This document shows, piece by piece, positions 34,586-43,413 of a DNA stretch of 56,748 nucleotides; the first letter of the stretch is position 1, and each line of letters opens with the position of its first letter. The position numbers and the translations under genes are program-made. The notes under the pieces are model-generated. The model worked only from the letters and a program-made list of their open reading frames with translations. It was not told the origin of the DNA and searched no databases. This stretch comes from Thermoplasmatales archaeon SW_10_69_26 (GTDB lineage: Archaea > Thermoplasmatota > SW-10-69-26), in assembly GCA_003009755.1 (NCBI GenBank), contig PXUB01000041.1:1-56748 (forward strand), written 5' to 3'.

Positions 34586-35392
34586 TCAACGGTCGGGGAC
34601 GCGACCGTCCAGCACGTAGTGGCCCAGCGCGGGGTTGTAGTTCCGCACCTGCACGATCCCGTCGAGCTGGAGGCCATGTTCGTCGGCGAGCTCGCGGGCC
34701 TGCTCCTCGTAGTGATCCATCTCCAGGATGCAGGCCAAATGGACCCGGCCGCCGGGCTCGAGCACGGTGGCGGCTTCCTCGAGGTGGTCACCGCCGGTGT
34801 GGGGGAGGTTCATCACGACGCGGTCGAACGTGGTGTCGAGGGCGGGCACCAACTGGGCGGCGTCGGCGGTCGCCAGCTGCACGCGGTCGGCGACCCTGTT
34901 CGTGTCCGCGTTGGCGCGTGCAAGGTCCACGGCGCGCGGGTTGGCGTCGATGCCGAGCACCTCGGCTCCCTGCTTGGCCAACAGCACCGCATAGGGTCCC
35001 ACGCCGGTGTACATGTCGAGCACGCGCTCGCCCGCTTCGACCTGCTCGCTCACGCGGGCGCGCTCGTGAGCCAGCCGCGGCGAGAAGTAGGTCTGCTGGA
35101 GGTCGACCCGCAGCCGGCAGCCGTTCTCCTTCTGCAGCGTGACGAGATCCCCCCGGCCACCGATGACCTCGAGATCCCGCGTGCGCAGGTCGCCTTGGAC
35201 GCCGCGGTCGACGGCCGCGGTCGCGGCCGGCGGCACGGCTTCCACGAGGGCTCGACCGATCTCGTCGAGGTAGGGCTCGACCTCCTCGGGGAGGCGGACG
35301 ATGACGACGTCGCCCACGACGTCGTAGCCGCGGGGAAGCTGCTCGCGGACGTCGGCGGGGACGTCGGCGTGCTCGCGCCAGGAGGAACCCAT
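34586..35392 (-). CDS. Trm5/Taw2-family tRNA(G37) methyltransferase-type enzyme
   Basis: 268 residues from the ATG at 35392 (the long upstream extension runs antisense through the next gene). The enzyme uses SAM; family members make m1G37 or act in wyosine synthesis on tRNA-Phe. N-terminal part: DVVGDVVIVRLPEEVEPYLD, then LRVDLQQTYFSPRLAHER which precedes the Rossmann methyltransferase fold. SAM-binding loop: VLDMYTGVGPYAVLLAKQGA, then VLGIDANPRAVDLARAN; catalytic-loop motif VVMNLPHTGGDHL. Shorter than two-domain Trm5 (about 330), because the D1 domain is absent, so Trm5b/Taw2 or Trm5a assignment is open. Confidence 0.85.
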   Translation of the reverse strand: MGSSWREHADVPADVREQLPRGYDVVGDVVIVRLPEEVEPYLDEIGRALVEAVPPAATAAVDRGVQGDLRTRDLEVIGGRGDLVTLQKENGCRLRVDLQQTYFSPRLAHERARVSEQVEAGERVLDMYTGVGPYAVLLAKQGAEVLGIDANPRAVDLARANADTNRVADRVQLATADAAQLVPALDTTFDRVVMNLPHTGGDHLEEAATVLEPGGRVHLACILEMDHYEEQARELADEHGLQLDGIVQVRNYNPALGHYVLDGRVPDR

Positions 35393-35432
35393 CGCGTCGG
35401 CGTAGCCGAGATGGGCCCTTGAACGGTGGGGT

Positions 35433-35852
35433 CTAGGCCTCGTTCGCGGCGGGCTCGGCCGTGTCCAGCGTCGGGACCCGAGCCAAAAGCACGGTCGCGG
35501 TGACGAGCACGGCGGCCAGCACGCCCGTGACGACCAGGTTGCCGGACAGGTAGGCCGAGAGCGGGATCGAGACCCACAGCAACGCGATCGCGGCCCACTT
35601 GGCCCGCCGTGGGAGGGCTCGGTGCTCCTCCCAGGCCGCAAGCGGGGGCCCGAAGGTGTCGTGCTCGTGCAGCCACTCGTTGAGCCGCGGCGAGCTGCGG
35701 GCGAAGCAGGCCGAGGCCACCAGCAGGAACGGCGTCGTCGGTAACAGAGGCAACACGACGCCGAGGAACCCGATCCCGACGGCGAGCAACCCGACGCCTC
35801 GCAGCACGTAGCGGCGGGTGCGGTCGACGACGTGACAGGAGGCCTCGCTCAC
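35433..35852 (-). CDS. DUF454 (YbaN-like) inner-membrane protein
   Basis: 139 residues, GTG start. Family pattern: VLRGVGLLAVGIGFLGVVLP followed by LLPTTPFLLVASACFARSSP and LNEWLHEHDTFGPPLAAW, the highly conserved DUF454 core. A second hydrophobic pair (AAIALLWVSIPLSAYL, VVTGVLAAVLVTATVLLA) completes three to four membrane helices. Function unknown. Possibly co-transcribed with the Trm5-like gene 40 nt downstream; divergent from the diphthine synthase gene. Confidence 0.85.
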   Translation of the reverse strand: MSEASCHVVDRTRRYVLRGVGLLAVGIGFLGVVLPLLPTTPFLLVASACFARSSPRLNEWLHEHDTFGPPLAAWEEHRALPRRAKWAAIALLWVSIPLSAYLSGNLVVTGVLAAVLVTATVLLARVPTLDTAEPAANEA

Positions 35853-35965
35853 GGAGGGACGTGAGGCGGCCGCCAGGATAAGCTGACCGCTGGCGGGTCG
35901 ACATGTCCACCCTGGCGGTGAAGGGCGAGCGCGGCGTTTACGTGCGGGGGGTGGATGCCTGGCCG

Positions 35966-36745
35966 ATGAGTAGCTCGGACGAGGGTCGGCTGAGCCTCGT
36001 GGGGCTCGGCCTCGAAGCCGACGGCATCTCTCTCGCGGGCCGGCGCGCCGCCCGCGGTGCCGACCGCGTGTTCCTCGAAGCCTACACCGCCCAAGCCCCC
36101 CAACCGGTGGCCTCGCTGGAGGCGATGGTCGCGGCCGACGTCGAGCCCTTGGACCGGGCTGGCGTCGAGGACGGCGACGTGATCGTCGACGCCGCCCGCG
36201 GCGGGCACGCGGCCCTGCTGGTCGCCGGCGACCCGCTGTCGGCGACCACGCACACCGCCTTGCGGCTGCAGGCCCAGGAGGCGGGCATCGCGGTCGACGT
36301 CCACCATGCCGGCAGCGTGCTCACGGCCGCCGCCGGCGCCCTGGGCCTCAGCCACTACAAGTTCGGGCGGACGACGACCCTCGTCACCCCCCAGGACAGC
36401 TACTTCCCGCAAAGCCCCTACGAGGTCGTTCAGGAGAACAGAGAGCGCGGCCTGCACACGCTCGTGCTGCTCGACGTGCGCGAGGACGGCTCGTTCATGT
36501 CCGCCGCCGAGGGCGCCCGGCTGCTGGCGCGGCTCGAGGACGAGCAAGGCGAGGGCGCGTTGCCGGACGAGCGCGAGGTCGTCGCCATCGCCCGCGCCGG
36601 CCGCGGGGACGAGGCGGCCTGGCGGGGTTCGCTGGCCGCGATCCAGGAGCTCGACGCCGGCGAACCGATGCACTCGCTCGTTGTGCCCGGCGAGCTGAGC
36701 CCGGTGGAGGAGGAGGCGCTGGCGGCGTTCGCCACCGCACCGTAG
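35966..36745 (+). CDS. dph5: diphthine synthase
   Basis: 259 residues from the ATG at 35966; upstream in-frame starts exist (GTG 35951, ATG 35903) but the family begins with L-x-x-V/I-G-L-G-L, here LSLVGLGLEADGIS. The enzyme trimethylates the modified histidine of elongation factor 2 using SAM in diphthamide synthesis. Motifs: ADRVFLEAYTA, ALLVAGDPLSATTHTALRLQ, VDVHHAGSVLTAAAGALGLS and HYKFGRTTTLV, followed by SYFPQSPYEVVQENRERGLH, which is diagnostic for DphB. Acidic, normal length. Confidence 0.94.
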   Translation: MSSSDEGRLSLVGLGLEADGISLAGRRAARGADRVFLEAYTAQAPQPVASLEAMVAADVEPLDRAGVEDGDVIVDAARGGHAALLVAGDPLSATTHTALRLQAQEAGIAVDVHHAGSVLTAAAGALGLSHYKFGRTTTLVTPQDSYFPQSPYEVVQENRERGLHTLVLLDVREDGSFMSAAEGARLLARLEDEQGEGALPDEREVVAIARAGRGDEAAWRGSLAAIQELDAGEPMHSLVVPGELSPVEEEALAAFATAP

Positions 36746-36870
36746 TGGGACACGGTGGCACGACAAGGCTTGCGTGGCCCTCGCCGGACGGAGAGGGGGA
36801 AGCGGGCGTGCCCGTCCCCCGGATCGGCGGCTTGGGGCGCCGGATCCGGGCCGAGGCTAACAGGCCCGGG

Positions 36871-36909
36871 AGGCGAGGGGGAGGGCTCGGTGCCCTCCCC
36901 CGATCGCCT
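36871..36909. terminator. hairpin between convergent dph5 and ychF
   Basis: GGGGGAGGGC (36877-36886) pairs with GCCCTCCCCC (36892-36901), with an outer AGGCGA/TCGCCT stem reaching the ychF stop. It lies between convergent genes and may serve both. The rest of 36746-36870 shows no gene. Confidence 0.5.
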
Positions 36910-38096
36910 CACTGGTCGGCGACGATCCGGATCACGTCGCCGTGCTCGAGCTCGTGGTCGGCCGCGATCGTGCGGCCCTCGCGGGCGTCCTTGGCCTGGA
37001 GGAAGGTCTCGCCGATGTCGGAGTGGATCTGGTAGGCCAGCCCCTCGGCCGTCGTCCCGCGGGGGACGAGCAAGGCGTCGGGGAGGACGTTGCCCTCGCC
37101 GTCGGCGTACTTGGACTCGTCGTCCACGGGGAACACCACGATGCGGTCGAGCACCTCGTAGACGCCGGTTTCGAGCACCGTCTGCACGCCCGTGGATCCG
37201 AACCGGTCGAACACCTGCTCGCGCACGCGCTCGAGCCCACGGCGTTGCCCGTCGGACATCTCGCCGGTGATCTCGAAGCCCTCGTCGCCGGGCTGGTAAT
37301 CGACGAGGCCCTGCTCGCTGGCGCGGCGCAGCGCCAGCTCGGCCTCGGCGCACGTCGGCACCACGGTCTCGTCGACCTCGGCCAGCGCGTCCAGCTCCGC
37401 CTCGGCGATGTCGGCCTTGTTGGCGGCGATCACGATCGGGCGCGCGATGCGGCGCAGCTCGCGCGCGATCTCGACCGGCGCGTCCTCGCCCCACTCGCTG
37501 GGCACGGCACCGTCCAGGCCGGTCTCGCGCAGCGCCTCGACGACCTGGGCCTTCGTCATGCCCATCCCGGAGACGCGGTCGTGCAGGATGTCCTCCACGT
37601 CGTCGCTGCCGGCTTCGACCCGGCGGGCCGCCGAGGACAGGTCGCGCTCGAGGATCGCGGCCAGCCAGTGCTCGATCTCGTCGGCGAGGAAGGCCACGTC
37701 CTCGCGGGGGTCGTGGGTGCCGGCGTCGACGGGTTCGCCCTCGGCGTTCGTCGCGCCGGCCGCGTCCACGACGTGGACCAAGGCCTGGGCGTGGCGGACG
37801 TCGTCGAGGAACTTGTTGCCCAAGCCCTTGCCCTCGTGGGCGCCCGGCACGAGCCCGGCCACGTCGGTCACCTCGACCGGCACCCAGCGGGTCCCGTCCC
37901 GGCAGGGTGCGTTGTTGGGGTCACAGCTGTCGAGCCCGAGCTGGACGTGCGGGCACTCGGTGCGGACGTAGGCCATGCCGCGGTTGGCCTCGATCGTGGT
38001 GAACGGGTAGTTGGCCGACTCGACCGGCGCCATCGTCACGGCGCCGAACAGGGTGGATTTGCCGACGTTGGGCTTGCCGACGAGGCCGAGCTCCAT
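36909..38096 (-). CDS. ychF: redox-regulated ATPase/GTPase YchF (OBG family)
   Basis: 395 residues from the ATG at 38096, where the protein starts ELGLVGKPNVGKSTLFGAVT (Walker A); an extension to 38126 would cross the TATA box. Other G motifs: switch region YPFTTIEANRGMAYVR, G3 VEVTDVAGLVPGAHEGKGLG, G4-like IAANKADIAEAE. The C-terminal TGS domain is visible as DALLVPRGTTAEGLAYQIHS ... GDVIRIVADQ. Archaeal OBG-like proteins associate with ribosomes; the exact role is not settled. 395 residues is the standard archaeal length. Confidence 0.94.
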   Translation of the reverse strand: MELGLVGKPNVGKSTLFGAVTMAPVESANYPFTTIEANRGMAYVRTECPHVQLGLDSCDPNNAPCRDGTRWVPVEVTDVAGLVPGAHEGKGLGNKFLDDVRHAQALVHVVDAAGATNAEGEPVDAGTHDPREDVAFLADEIEHWLAAILERDLSSAARRVEAGSDDVEDILHDRVSGMGMTKAQVVEALRETGLDGAVPSEWGEDAPVEIARELRRIARPIVIAANKADIAEAELDALAEVDETVVPTCAEAELALRRASEQGLVDYQPGDEGFEITGEMSDGQRRGLERVREQVFDRFGSTGVQTVLETGVYEVLDRIVVFPVDDESKYADGEGNVLPDALLVPRGTTAEGLAYQIHSDIGETFLQAKDAREGRTIAADHELEHGDVIRIVADQ

Positions 38097-38123
38097 CGTG
38101 GCCGAGGCAAGCCAGGGGTCCGG

Positions 38124-38130
38124 CATAACG
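38124..38130 (-). promoter_or_regulatory. TATA-like box of ychF
   Basis: CGTTATG on the minus strand 28-34 nt before the ychF ATG, consistent with a leaderless transcript. Confidence 0.35.
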
Positions 38131-38252
38131 GTTCGCGTCGCACCGGCCGGCGGCTCGACGACGCGCGTTGGTGGCGGCCCGGGCGAGCGGTTCGGCCATC
38201 GTCGTAACGGTCACCACCAGGCTCTTGCGTCTGGACCTCGGAGAGGCCGTCG

Positions 38253-38717
38253 ATGGGGCGGCATCGCTGGACAGCGCTCGTCGGGATCGGTGCGGTCTAC
38301 GTCCTCCTGTCGAGCTGGCTCGGCCTCACCGTGACCCCGGCCCTCGAGGGCGAGCCCGTCGGCGAGATGATGACCTTCTTCGTCGACGTCTGGAGCGACA
38401 GCCTCCTCGCGGACGCCGTGTTCGTCGCCGGGACGCTGGCCGCAGGCCTGCTGGCCGTCCAGGTGTACCGCTCGTCCGGGTGGCCGGTCAGTGTCGGCGC
38501 CGCCGCGGTGGCCCACTGGGGGGTCTACGTGGCCAGCTACACGCTGCTGGGCGACGTCCAGCATCCAGACGCCACCACGCTCGGAGACGCCCTCACGTTC
38601 GTCGTACGATGGGGGTGGCCGGGCCTGGCCGCGGCGGGTCTTTTGCCGGCCGTGGCGCTGTGGTGGCTGGACGAGCGCCGGATCCGGCTGGTGTTCGCGG
38701 ACGACCGCCCCAACTAG
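38253..38717 (+). CDS. hypothetical membrane protein, four helices
   Basis: 154 residues. Four hydrophobic segments: TALVGIGAVYVLLSSWLGL, ADAVFVAGTLAAGLLAVQVY, VSVGAAAVAHWGVYVASYTL and PGLAAAGLLPAVALWWLD. No recognised family. The charged C-terminal end ERRIRLVFADDRPN suggests it is cytoplasmic. It stands alone, followed at once by a large inverted-repeat element. Confidence 0.6.
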   Translation: MGRHRWTALVGIGAVYVLLSSWLGLTVTPALEGEPVGEMMTFFVDVWSDSLLADAVFVAGTLAAGLLAVQVYRSSGWPVSVGAAAVAHWGVYVASYTLLGDVQHPDATTLGDALTFVVRWGWPGLAAAGLLPAVALWWLDERRIRLVFADDRPN

Positions 38718-39053
38718 ACTGCCGGCGATGCTTGGGTTAGGCTCTCGCCGGCCTCAGGCGGTGAAAGCGCGGAGCCGAGACGAAGGTTCGCCCGGATCGA
38801 AGATCCGGGCTCTCGCGAGGATCCGCCCTGACGGGCAGGGATCCTCGCGACATGCCCGGAGGGATCGTCGCAGCCGACCGGCGCCATCTCGTTGTCGTCC
38901 TCCGTCGACAATCCTCGAGGGTTGGTTTCCTCGGGCTCGGCGACCGTGCCACGCTCCTTCGCACGAGCCCTCCGGGCTCGCAGGTTCGGGAGACCGTCCC
39001 CGGTCTCCCGAGACCGGCGCGAGAGCCTAAGCAAAACAAGACCGGCAGTCTAG
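38717..39053. repeat. about 337-bp palindromic element with nested hairpins
   Basis: The ends are inverted repeats: AGACTGCCGG (38717-38726) with CCGGCAGTCT (39043-39052) and TTAGGCTCTCG (about 38737-38747) with CGAGAGCCTAA (about 39020-39030). Inside are further hairpins, for example CCCGGATC/GATCCGGG, TCGCGAGGATC/GGATCCTCGCGA and GGGAGACCG/CGGTCTCCC. No credible open frame. Either a structured RNA gene or a member of the same repeat family seen at 2364, 4269 and 56413. Confidence 0.65.
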
Positions 39054-39068
39054 GACAGCCCGAGGCCC

Positions 39069-39992
39069 TCACTCGAGCATCTCGCCGATCGGGTAGACGT
39101 CGTCCTCGAAGTCGCGGACCTTCTGCTCCATCTCGAGGCTGGCGTCGTCGCGGAACCGCACGCCCTCGGGCGCCTTGATCGTGCCCTTGACCTCGGCGCT
39201 GGGCCGCAGGTCGACGCTTTGGGCCTCGATCGTGCCGTGCACGACGACGTTCTCGCCGACGTAGACGTCGTCCCAGGCTTCGATGTCGCCGTGGACCTCG
39301 ACGCCGGGCTCCAGGCGCACGCCGCCTTGCACGCGCAGCGAGCCGTGCAGCTCCGTGGCGCGGCCCAGGCGGGCGTCGTCCTCGGCGCGGAAGTTGCCCA
39401 GCACGCGGCAGTCGGCGCCGACGCGCATGCCGCCGCGGATGTGGCTGTCTTGCAGGCCCAGGCGGGAGCCGTTGGGCACGAACATGAACGTCTCCGAGAT
39501 CTCGAAGGTCTGCTCGGCCTCCTCGAGGTGGTCCAGCATCTGCTCGACCTCCTCGCTGCGGCCCTGCCGCATGAGCTGCATCAGGTAGATGACGACGTAG
39601 ACGACGGTCGGGACGGGGTTGCGGATGTTGATCCAGCCGCGCGCCTCGAAGCCCTCCTCGAGCGTGACCTCGTCGCCGACGTCGAGGTCCTCCATCACCG
39701 ACAGCCGGCCGGTGACGTGCACGCCCTCGCCGAGGTAGGCCGAGCCTTGGGCCTTCACCTCGCCGTCGACGGTGGTGAAGACGTCCATGCGGACGTCCTC
39801 GCCGGCGTGCAGGTCCCCGCGGATGTCGACGCCGTCACCGATGTACATCGACTGCGGGCTCGTGATCCCGTAGTCGATCTGGGTGTGGTCGCCGAGGACC
39901 GTGTCCCCGGTCGTCTCGATCATGTGCTCCAAGAAGTGACTCCCGTCCGGGAGGACGAACGTGCTGCGGTCGAAGACCAAATCGCATCCCAT
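39069..39992 (-). CDS. bactofilin-like polymer-forming protein
   Basis: 307 residues from the ATG at 39992, since the longer frame to 40250 is not conserved-looking. The sequence is a right-handed beta-solenoid: hexapeptide-like turns rich in G-D and V at every sixth position, as in GDTVLGDHTQIDYGITS, SMYIGDGVDIRGDLHAGEDV and VYVGENVVVHGTIEAQSVDL, interrupted by a helical insert (VVYVVIYLMQLMRQGRSEEV ... QMLDHLEEAEQTFEI). Bactofilins and related archaeal proteins polymerise into filaments or scaffold cell-surface structures. The helical insert with an apolar patch may attach to the membrane. No acyltransferase active-site histidine was noted. Confidence 0.7.
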   Translation of the reverse strand: MGCDLVFDRSTFVLPDGSHFLEHMIETTGDTVLGDHTQIDYGITSPQSMYIGDGVDIRGDLHAGEDVRMDVFTTVDGEVKAQGSAYLGEGVHVTGRLSVMEDLDVGDEVTLEEGFEARGWINIRNPVPTVVYVVIYLMQLMRQGRSEEVEQMLDHLEEAEQTFEISETFMFVPNGSRLGLQDSHIRGGMRVGADCRVLGNFRAEDDARLGRATELHGSLRVQGGVRLEPGVEVHGDIEAWDDVYVGENVVVHGTIEAQSVDLRPSAEVKGTIKAPEGVRFRDDASLEMEQKVRDFEDDVYPIGEMLE

Positions 39993-40258
39993 CCCGGGCC
40001 GGTCGCCCCGGCCCTTGTCCTTCACCTGGTTCGGCGGTATTAGGGCCTTCCGGATTCCGTTCGCCCGGCGGCGGGCCCGTGGACCCGGCGACCGTCGACC
40101 CAGATGGAAACGCTCATCAAGACCGAGCGGCTGCGTGCCGCTGCGCGGGCGCACGCCTGCTTTACTTTTCCAACAGCCTCCCAGCGGGTGGGCGCCCGCG
40201 TATTCCACCTCTTGACGCATCTCGGGTGCGCCAAGCGATGACAGGCGCATTCAACGAA

Positions 40259-40268
40259 CCTTTTATCC
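40259..40268 (+). promoter_or_regulatory. TATA box of the RND transporter gene
   Basis: CCTTTTATCC about 27 nt before the ATG at 40291, implying a leaderless mRNA. The 39993-40258 stretch between divergent genes otherwise shows no gene; a GTATTAGGG at 40037 could be the TATA box of the bactofilin-like gene. Confidence 0.55.
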
Positions 40269-40290
40269 TCGGAACGTCGTGACTTGCCCG

Positions 40291-43200
40291 ATGGAGGACC
40301 CGGACGCTGCCCCGAACACCGGCCGCTGGGTGGCCGGGCTCGCGACGCTCGGGGCCCTACTGGCCGGCGCGATCCAGGGCGTCCTGGGCTACTACACCGT
40401 CACCGGGATCAGTTTCGACTGGCTGGAGTGGGACAAACATCCCACGATCGCATCCGACCTGGCTGCCCTCGATCTGGGTCTGTCGACGCTGCTCGTCACC
40501 TTGACGGTCGCCAGCGGCCTGGGCGCGCTGGCGTGGTTCTTGATCAAACGCGGCAAGATCCGCGGCGATCCCGAGGCTCGCGAGCCCGGGGACACGCGGT
40601 CGTGGAGCGAGTTCTCCTTCGTCCAGGTCGCCACCGGCGCCACCGTCGGCGCGCTGTTCGCAGCCGTGATCGCCTTCGTCGGCGCCGAGCTGTTGTCCGG
40701 CGGCGAGCTCGCCGGTCCCCAGTTCTGGTTGACCAAGCTCGTGGCCGGCGTCCTCGTGGTCGGCCTGACGACGGCGACCCTCGTGCGAGCCCTCGCCGAG
40801 AAGGCGGCCCGCGACGAGCTCGTCGTCGGCGACCCGCGGGGCAACGTGATCTCCCGCATCCAGCTGTGGTCCTCCGAGAACGCCGTCACCGTCGTCGTGA
40901 TCGTCACGCTCGTGACCGCCGCCACCGGCTACGGCATCACGATGATCGACACCGATGTCGACGTGGCCGACGTCCTGCCGCGCGGCAACGGCAACACCAC
41001 CGCCGCCAAGAACCTCAGCAGCGAGTTCCAGAGCACCTTCACCCAACAGGTCACCCTCCAGATCGACAAGAACCCCAGCCAGTGCCTGAAGGACAGCCAA
41101 CGCGAGTTACCGAACCGGCCACCGGAGTCGGTGGACTGTGGCAACATCACCGACGAGGTCTACATCCGTGCGATGGACGAGATGTTCCGCCACATCCGGG
41201 ACAACCCCGAGACCCCGGTCGAGTACAACATCGCGCCCTCGTCCTTCTACAAGCTTATCAACTGGACGATCGAAGGTGGCCAGGACGCGCCACGGACCGC
41301 CTTCGCGTTGCCCGCCACCGACGAGGAAGGAGCCCAACGCTACGAGTCGGTCAACGAGACCGTGTGGGCCTCGATCCCCGGATCGGTCACCGCCACGATC
41401 GACCCCAGCTTCGATCAGGCGGCCAGCCTGTTCCTGGTGCCCTCCGACTCGGAGGCGTCCTCGCAGGAGATCGGCCGATCGATGCTGGAGGCGCGGGACG
41501 ACTACGTGGAGGCGGTCGAGAACGGTGAGACCAAGTACACGGTCTGGGACGAGGACAACCCCCCGCTGTTCACCGTCGACGTACCGGTCGCCAACGCCCA
41601 CCAAGCCGAGTTGGCCGAGGAGGACTTCACGACGCTGTTCCCGCTGGTCTTCGGGTTCATCGTCGTCGCCCTGTACTTCTCGTTCCGGAACTTCACCGCG
41701 ATCGGGATCGCCGGCGCCACGCTGGTCAGCTCGACCGCGATCACGTACGGCGCGATGGGCTACATCGGGATCCCGCTCAACACGTTGAACCTGACCGTGT
41801 TACCCCTGATCCTGGGGACCGGGATCGACTTCGCGATCCACCAGGTCACCGAGTTCGCCCACCGCAAACGCGAGGGCCTGTCCGACCAGGAGGCCCTGCG
41901 CAAGTCCGGCGGCTACGCCGGGTTCGCGATGTTCATCGCGGCCGTGACCTCGATCTCGGGCTTGCTCGTGATGACGGTCAGCCCCAGCCTGTTGATGGCC
42001 CAACTGGGCCTGCTGGCCGCGATCGCCATCGCCACCGTCTACCTGCTCACGATCACCTTCATGCCCGCGCTGCTCACCCTGGCGAAGAGCAGCGACGACA
42101 TGGGCCAGAAGTTCGAGGCCTCGGGCATCGTCACCGCGCTCACGCGTGGCTTCTCCGAGAACCGGCTCCTCGTCGGAGCCATGCTCGTCCTGTTGACCGC
42201 CGGCGCCATCGTCGGCACCCAGCAGCTCACGATCGAGGAGTTCGGCGAACCGGCGCAGAACTTCCCCGAAGACGACCCCCTCCGCCAAGAGCACGAGGAG
42301 GGCATCCGCGGGTTCTACGACCTCGACGAGGAGGACGGCGAGGAGCTGAAGACCAACGTCATCGTCTTCCAGGGCGACAACAGCGACCTCCAGGCCCACC
42401 GGTACATCGAGGCCGCCCAAGACGAGATGAGCGAGAAGGACAACCTGCGCATGTCCACCTCGCGCAACCTACCGTTCCTGATGCGGACCTGGATGACGGT
42501 CAAGGACGGCGGGATCGGGGCTGCAGAGCAGATCGGGCGGGATAGCGCCAGCAACTGCCAGCTGCCGACCGGGAACGGGCTGCCATGCGAAAGCAACGAA
42601 CGCGCCGACAACTACCCGCAGACGCGCGAGGAGATCGAGGCCAACCTCGACGCCATGTTCAACTCGCCGCTGGACACGTTCGCCTCCCTGTTCGTGGCCG
42701 AGCCCCAGTACAACATCTCGACGATGACGTTGGCCACGACGACGGGCGACTTCAACGACGCCGAGGCCGCCTGGGACGACGTGTGGACCTCGATGGACGC
42801 CGTCGAGGACCAGCGCCCCAACGATCTCGAGCCCGCCTTCGTCGGCAACACCGCGCTGAACTACCTGTTCATCACCGAAGAGCTGCCCTGGCTGTCCTAC
42901 CTGGGCATCGTGAGCGGCCTCGTGTTGGCCTTCCTCACCGCCATCTTCACCAAGAACACGCGCGCGACCGCCGCCGTGATGACGACGATGGGGTTGACCG
43001 GGATCTGGTGGCTGGGCGTGTTACCCGCCTTCGACATCGGGCTGGCGATCACGCTGATGTTGCCGGCCGTGTTCATCACCTCGATCGGGGCCGACTACGC
43101 CATCCACATGGCGTGGAACCTGATCAAGAACCCCGACAGAGAGGAGGTGTACGGCGTCGTCGGGAAGGCGGTGCTGTTCTCCGCCATCACCGACATCGGC

Positions 43201-43410
43201 GCCTTCGCCATCTTCACGCAGACCCAGAACGTCGCGGCCAGCGAGGCGATGGTCGCCACCGTGCTGGCGATCGCCGTCATGTTCGTCGTCACGATCATGA
43301 CGATGCCGCTGTTCTACCCGAACGAGCCGGCGGAGGCCGACGAGCCGGAGACCAAGGAGGCGCCGCCCTCACCGGCTCCGGGCCAAGGCAAGGTCGTCGA
43401 GGCGAACTGA
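40291..43410 (+). CDS. RND-superfamily transporter (MMPL/HAE3 type)
   Basis: 1039 residues from the leaderless ATG at 40291 (a GTG four codons earlier is less likely). Two homologous halves, each with one helix, a large extracytoplasmic loop and five further helices. Half 1 core: LVFGFIVVALYFSFRNFTAI, TYGAMGYIGIPLNTLNLTVL, LILGTGIDFAIHQVTEFAHR. Half 2 core: VSGLVLAFLTAIFTKNTRAT, LMLPAVFITSIGADYAIHMA. The GxxxDxxIH motif in both halves carries the proton-relay Asp typical of RND/MMPL/SSD proteins. An additional N-terminal region with about four helices (residues 15-180) precedes half 1, which is unusual. Substrate unknown; archaeal members are often linked with lipids or hopanoid/isoprenoid export. 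Convergent with apgM, with 3 nt between stops. Confidence 0.85.
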   Translation: MEDPDAAPNTGRWVAGLATLGALLAGAIQGVLGYYTVTGISFDWLEWDKHPTIASDLAALDLGLSTLLVTLTVASGLGALAWFLIKRGKIRGDPEAREPGDTRSWSEFSFVQVATGATVGALFAAVIAFVGAELLSGGELAGPQFWLTKLVAGVLVVGLTTATLVRALAEKAARDELVVGDPRGNVISRIQLWSSENAVTVVVIVTLVTAATGYGITMIDTDVDVADVLPRGNGNTTAAKNLSSEFQSTFTQQVTLQIDKNPSQCLKDSQRELPNRPPESVDCGNITDEVYIRAMDEMFRHIRDNPETPVEYNIAPSSFYKLINWTIEGGQDAPRTAFALPATDEEGAQRYESVNETVWASIPGSVTATIDPSFDQAASLFLVPSDSEASSQEIGRSMLEARDDYVEAVENGETKYTVWDEDNPPLFTVDVPVANAHQAELAEEDFTTLFPLVFGFIVVALYFSFRNFTAIGIAGATLVSSTAITYGAMGYIGIPLNTLNLTVLPLILGTGIDFAIHQVTEFAHRKREGLSDQEALRKSGGYAGFAMFIAAVTSISGLLVMTVSPSLLMAQLGLLAAIAIATVYLLTITFMPALLTLAKSSDDMGQKFEASGIVTALTRGFSENRLLVGAMLVLLTAGAIVGTQQLTIEEFGEPAQNFPEDDPLRQEHEEGIRGFYDLDEEDGEELKTNVIVFQGDNSDLQAHRYIEAAQDEMSEKDNLRMSTSRNLPFLMRTWMTVKDGGIGAAEQIGRDSASNCQLPTGNGLPCESNERADNYPQTREEIEANLDAMFNSPLDTFASLFVAEPQYNISTMTLATTTGDFNDAEAAWDDVWTSMDAVEDQRPNDLEPAFVGNTALNYLFITEELPWLSYLGIVSGLVLAFLTAIFTKNTRATAAVMTTMGLTGIWWLGVLPAFDIGLAITLMLPAVFITSIGADYAIHMAWNLIKNPDREEVYGVVGKAVLFSAITDIGAFAIFTQTQNVAASEAMVATVLAIAVMFVVTIMTMPLFYPNEPAEADEPETKEAPPSPAPGQGKVVEAN

Positions 43411-43413
43411 CGG

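Noticed and set aside
38717-39053. RNase P RNA or SRP RNA
   Set aside because: The conserved sequence blocks of these RNAs could not be found; the pattern is simple nested inverted repeats.
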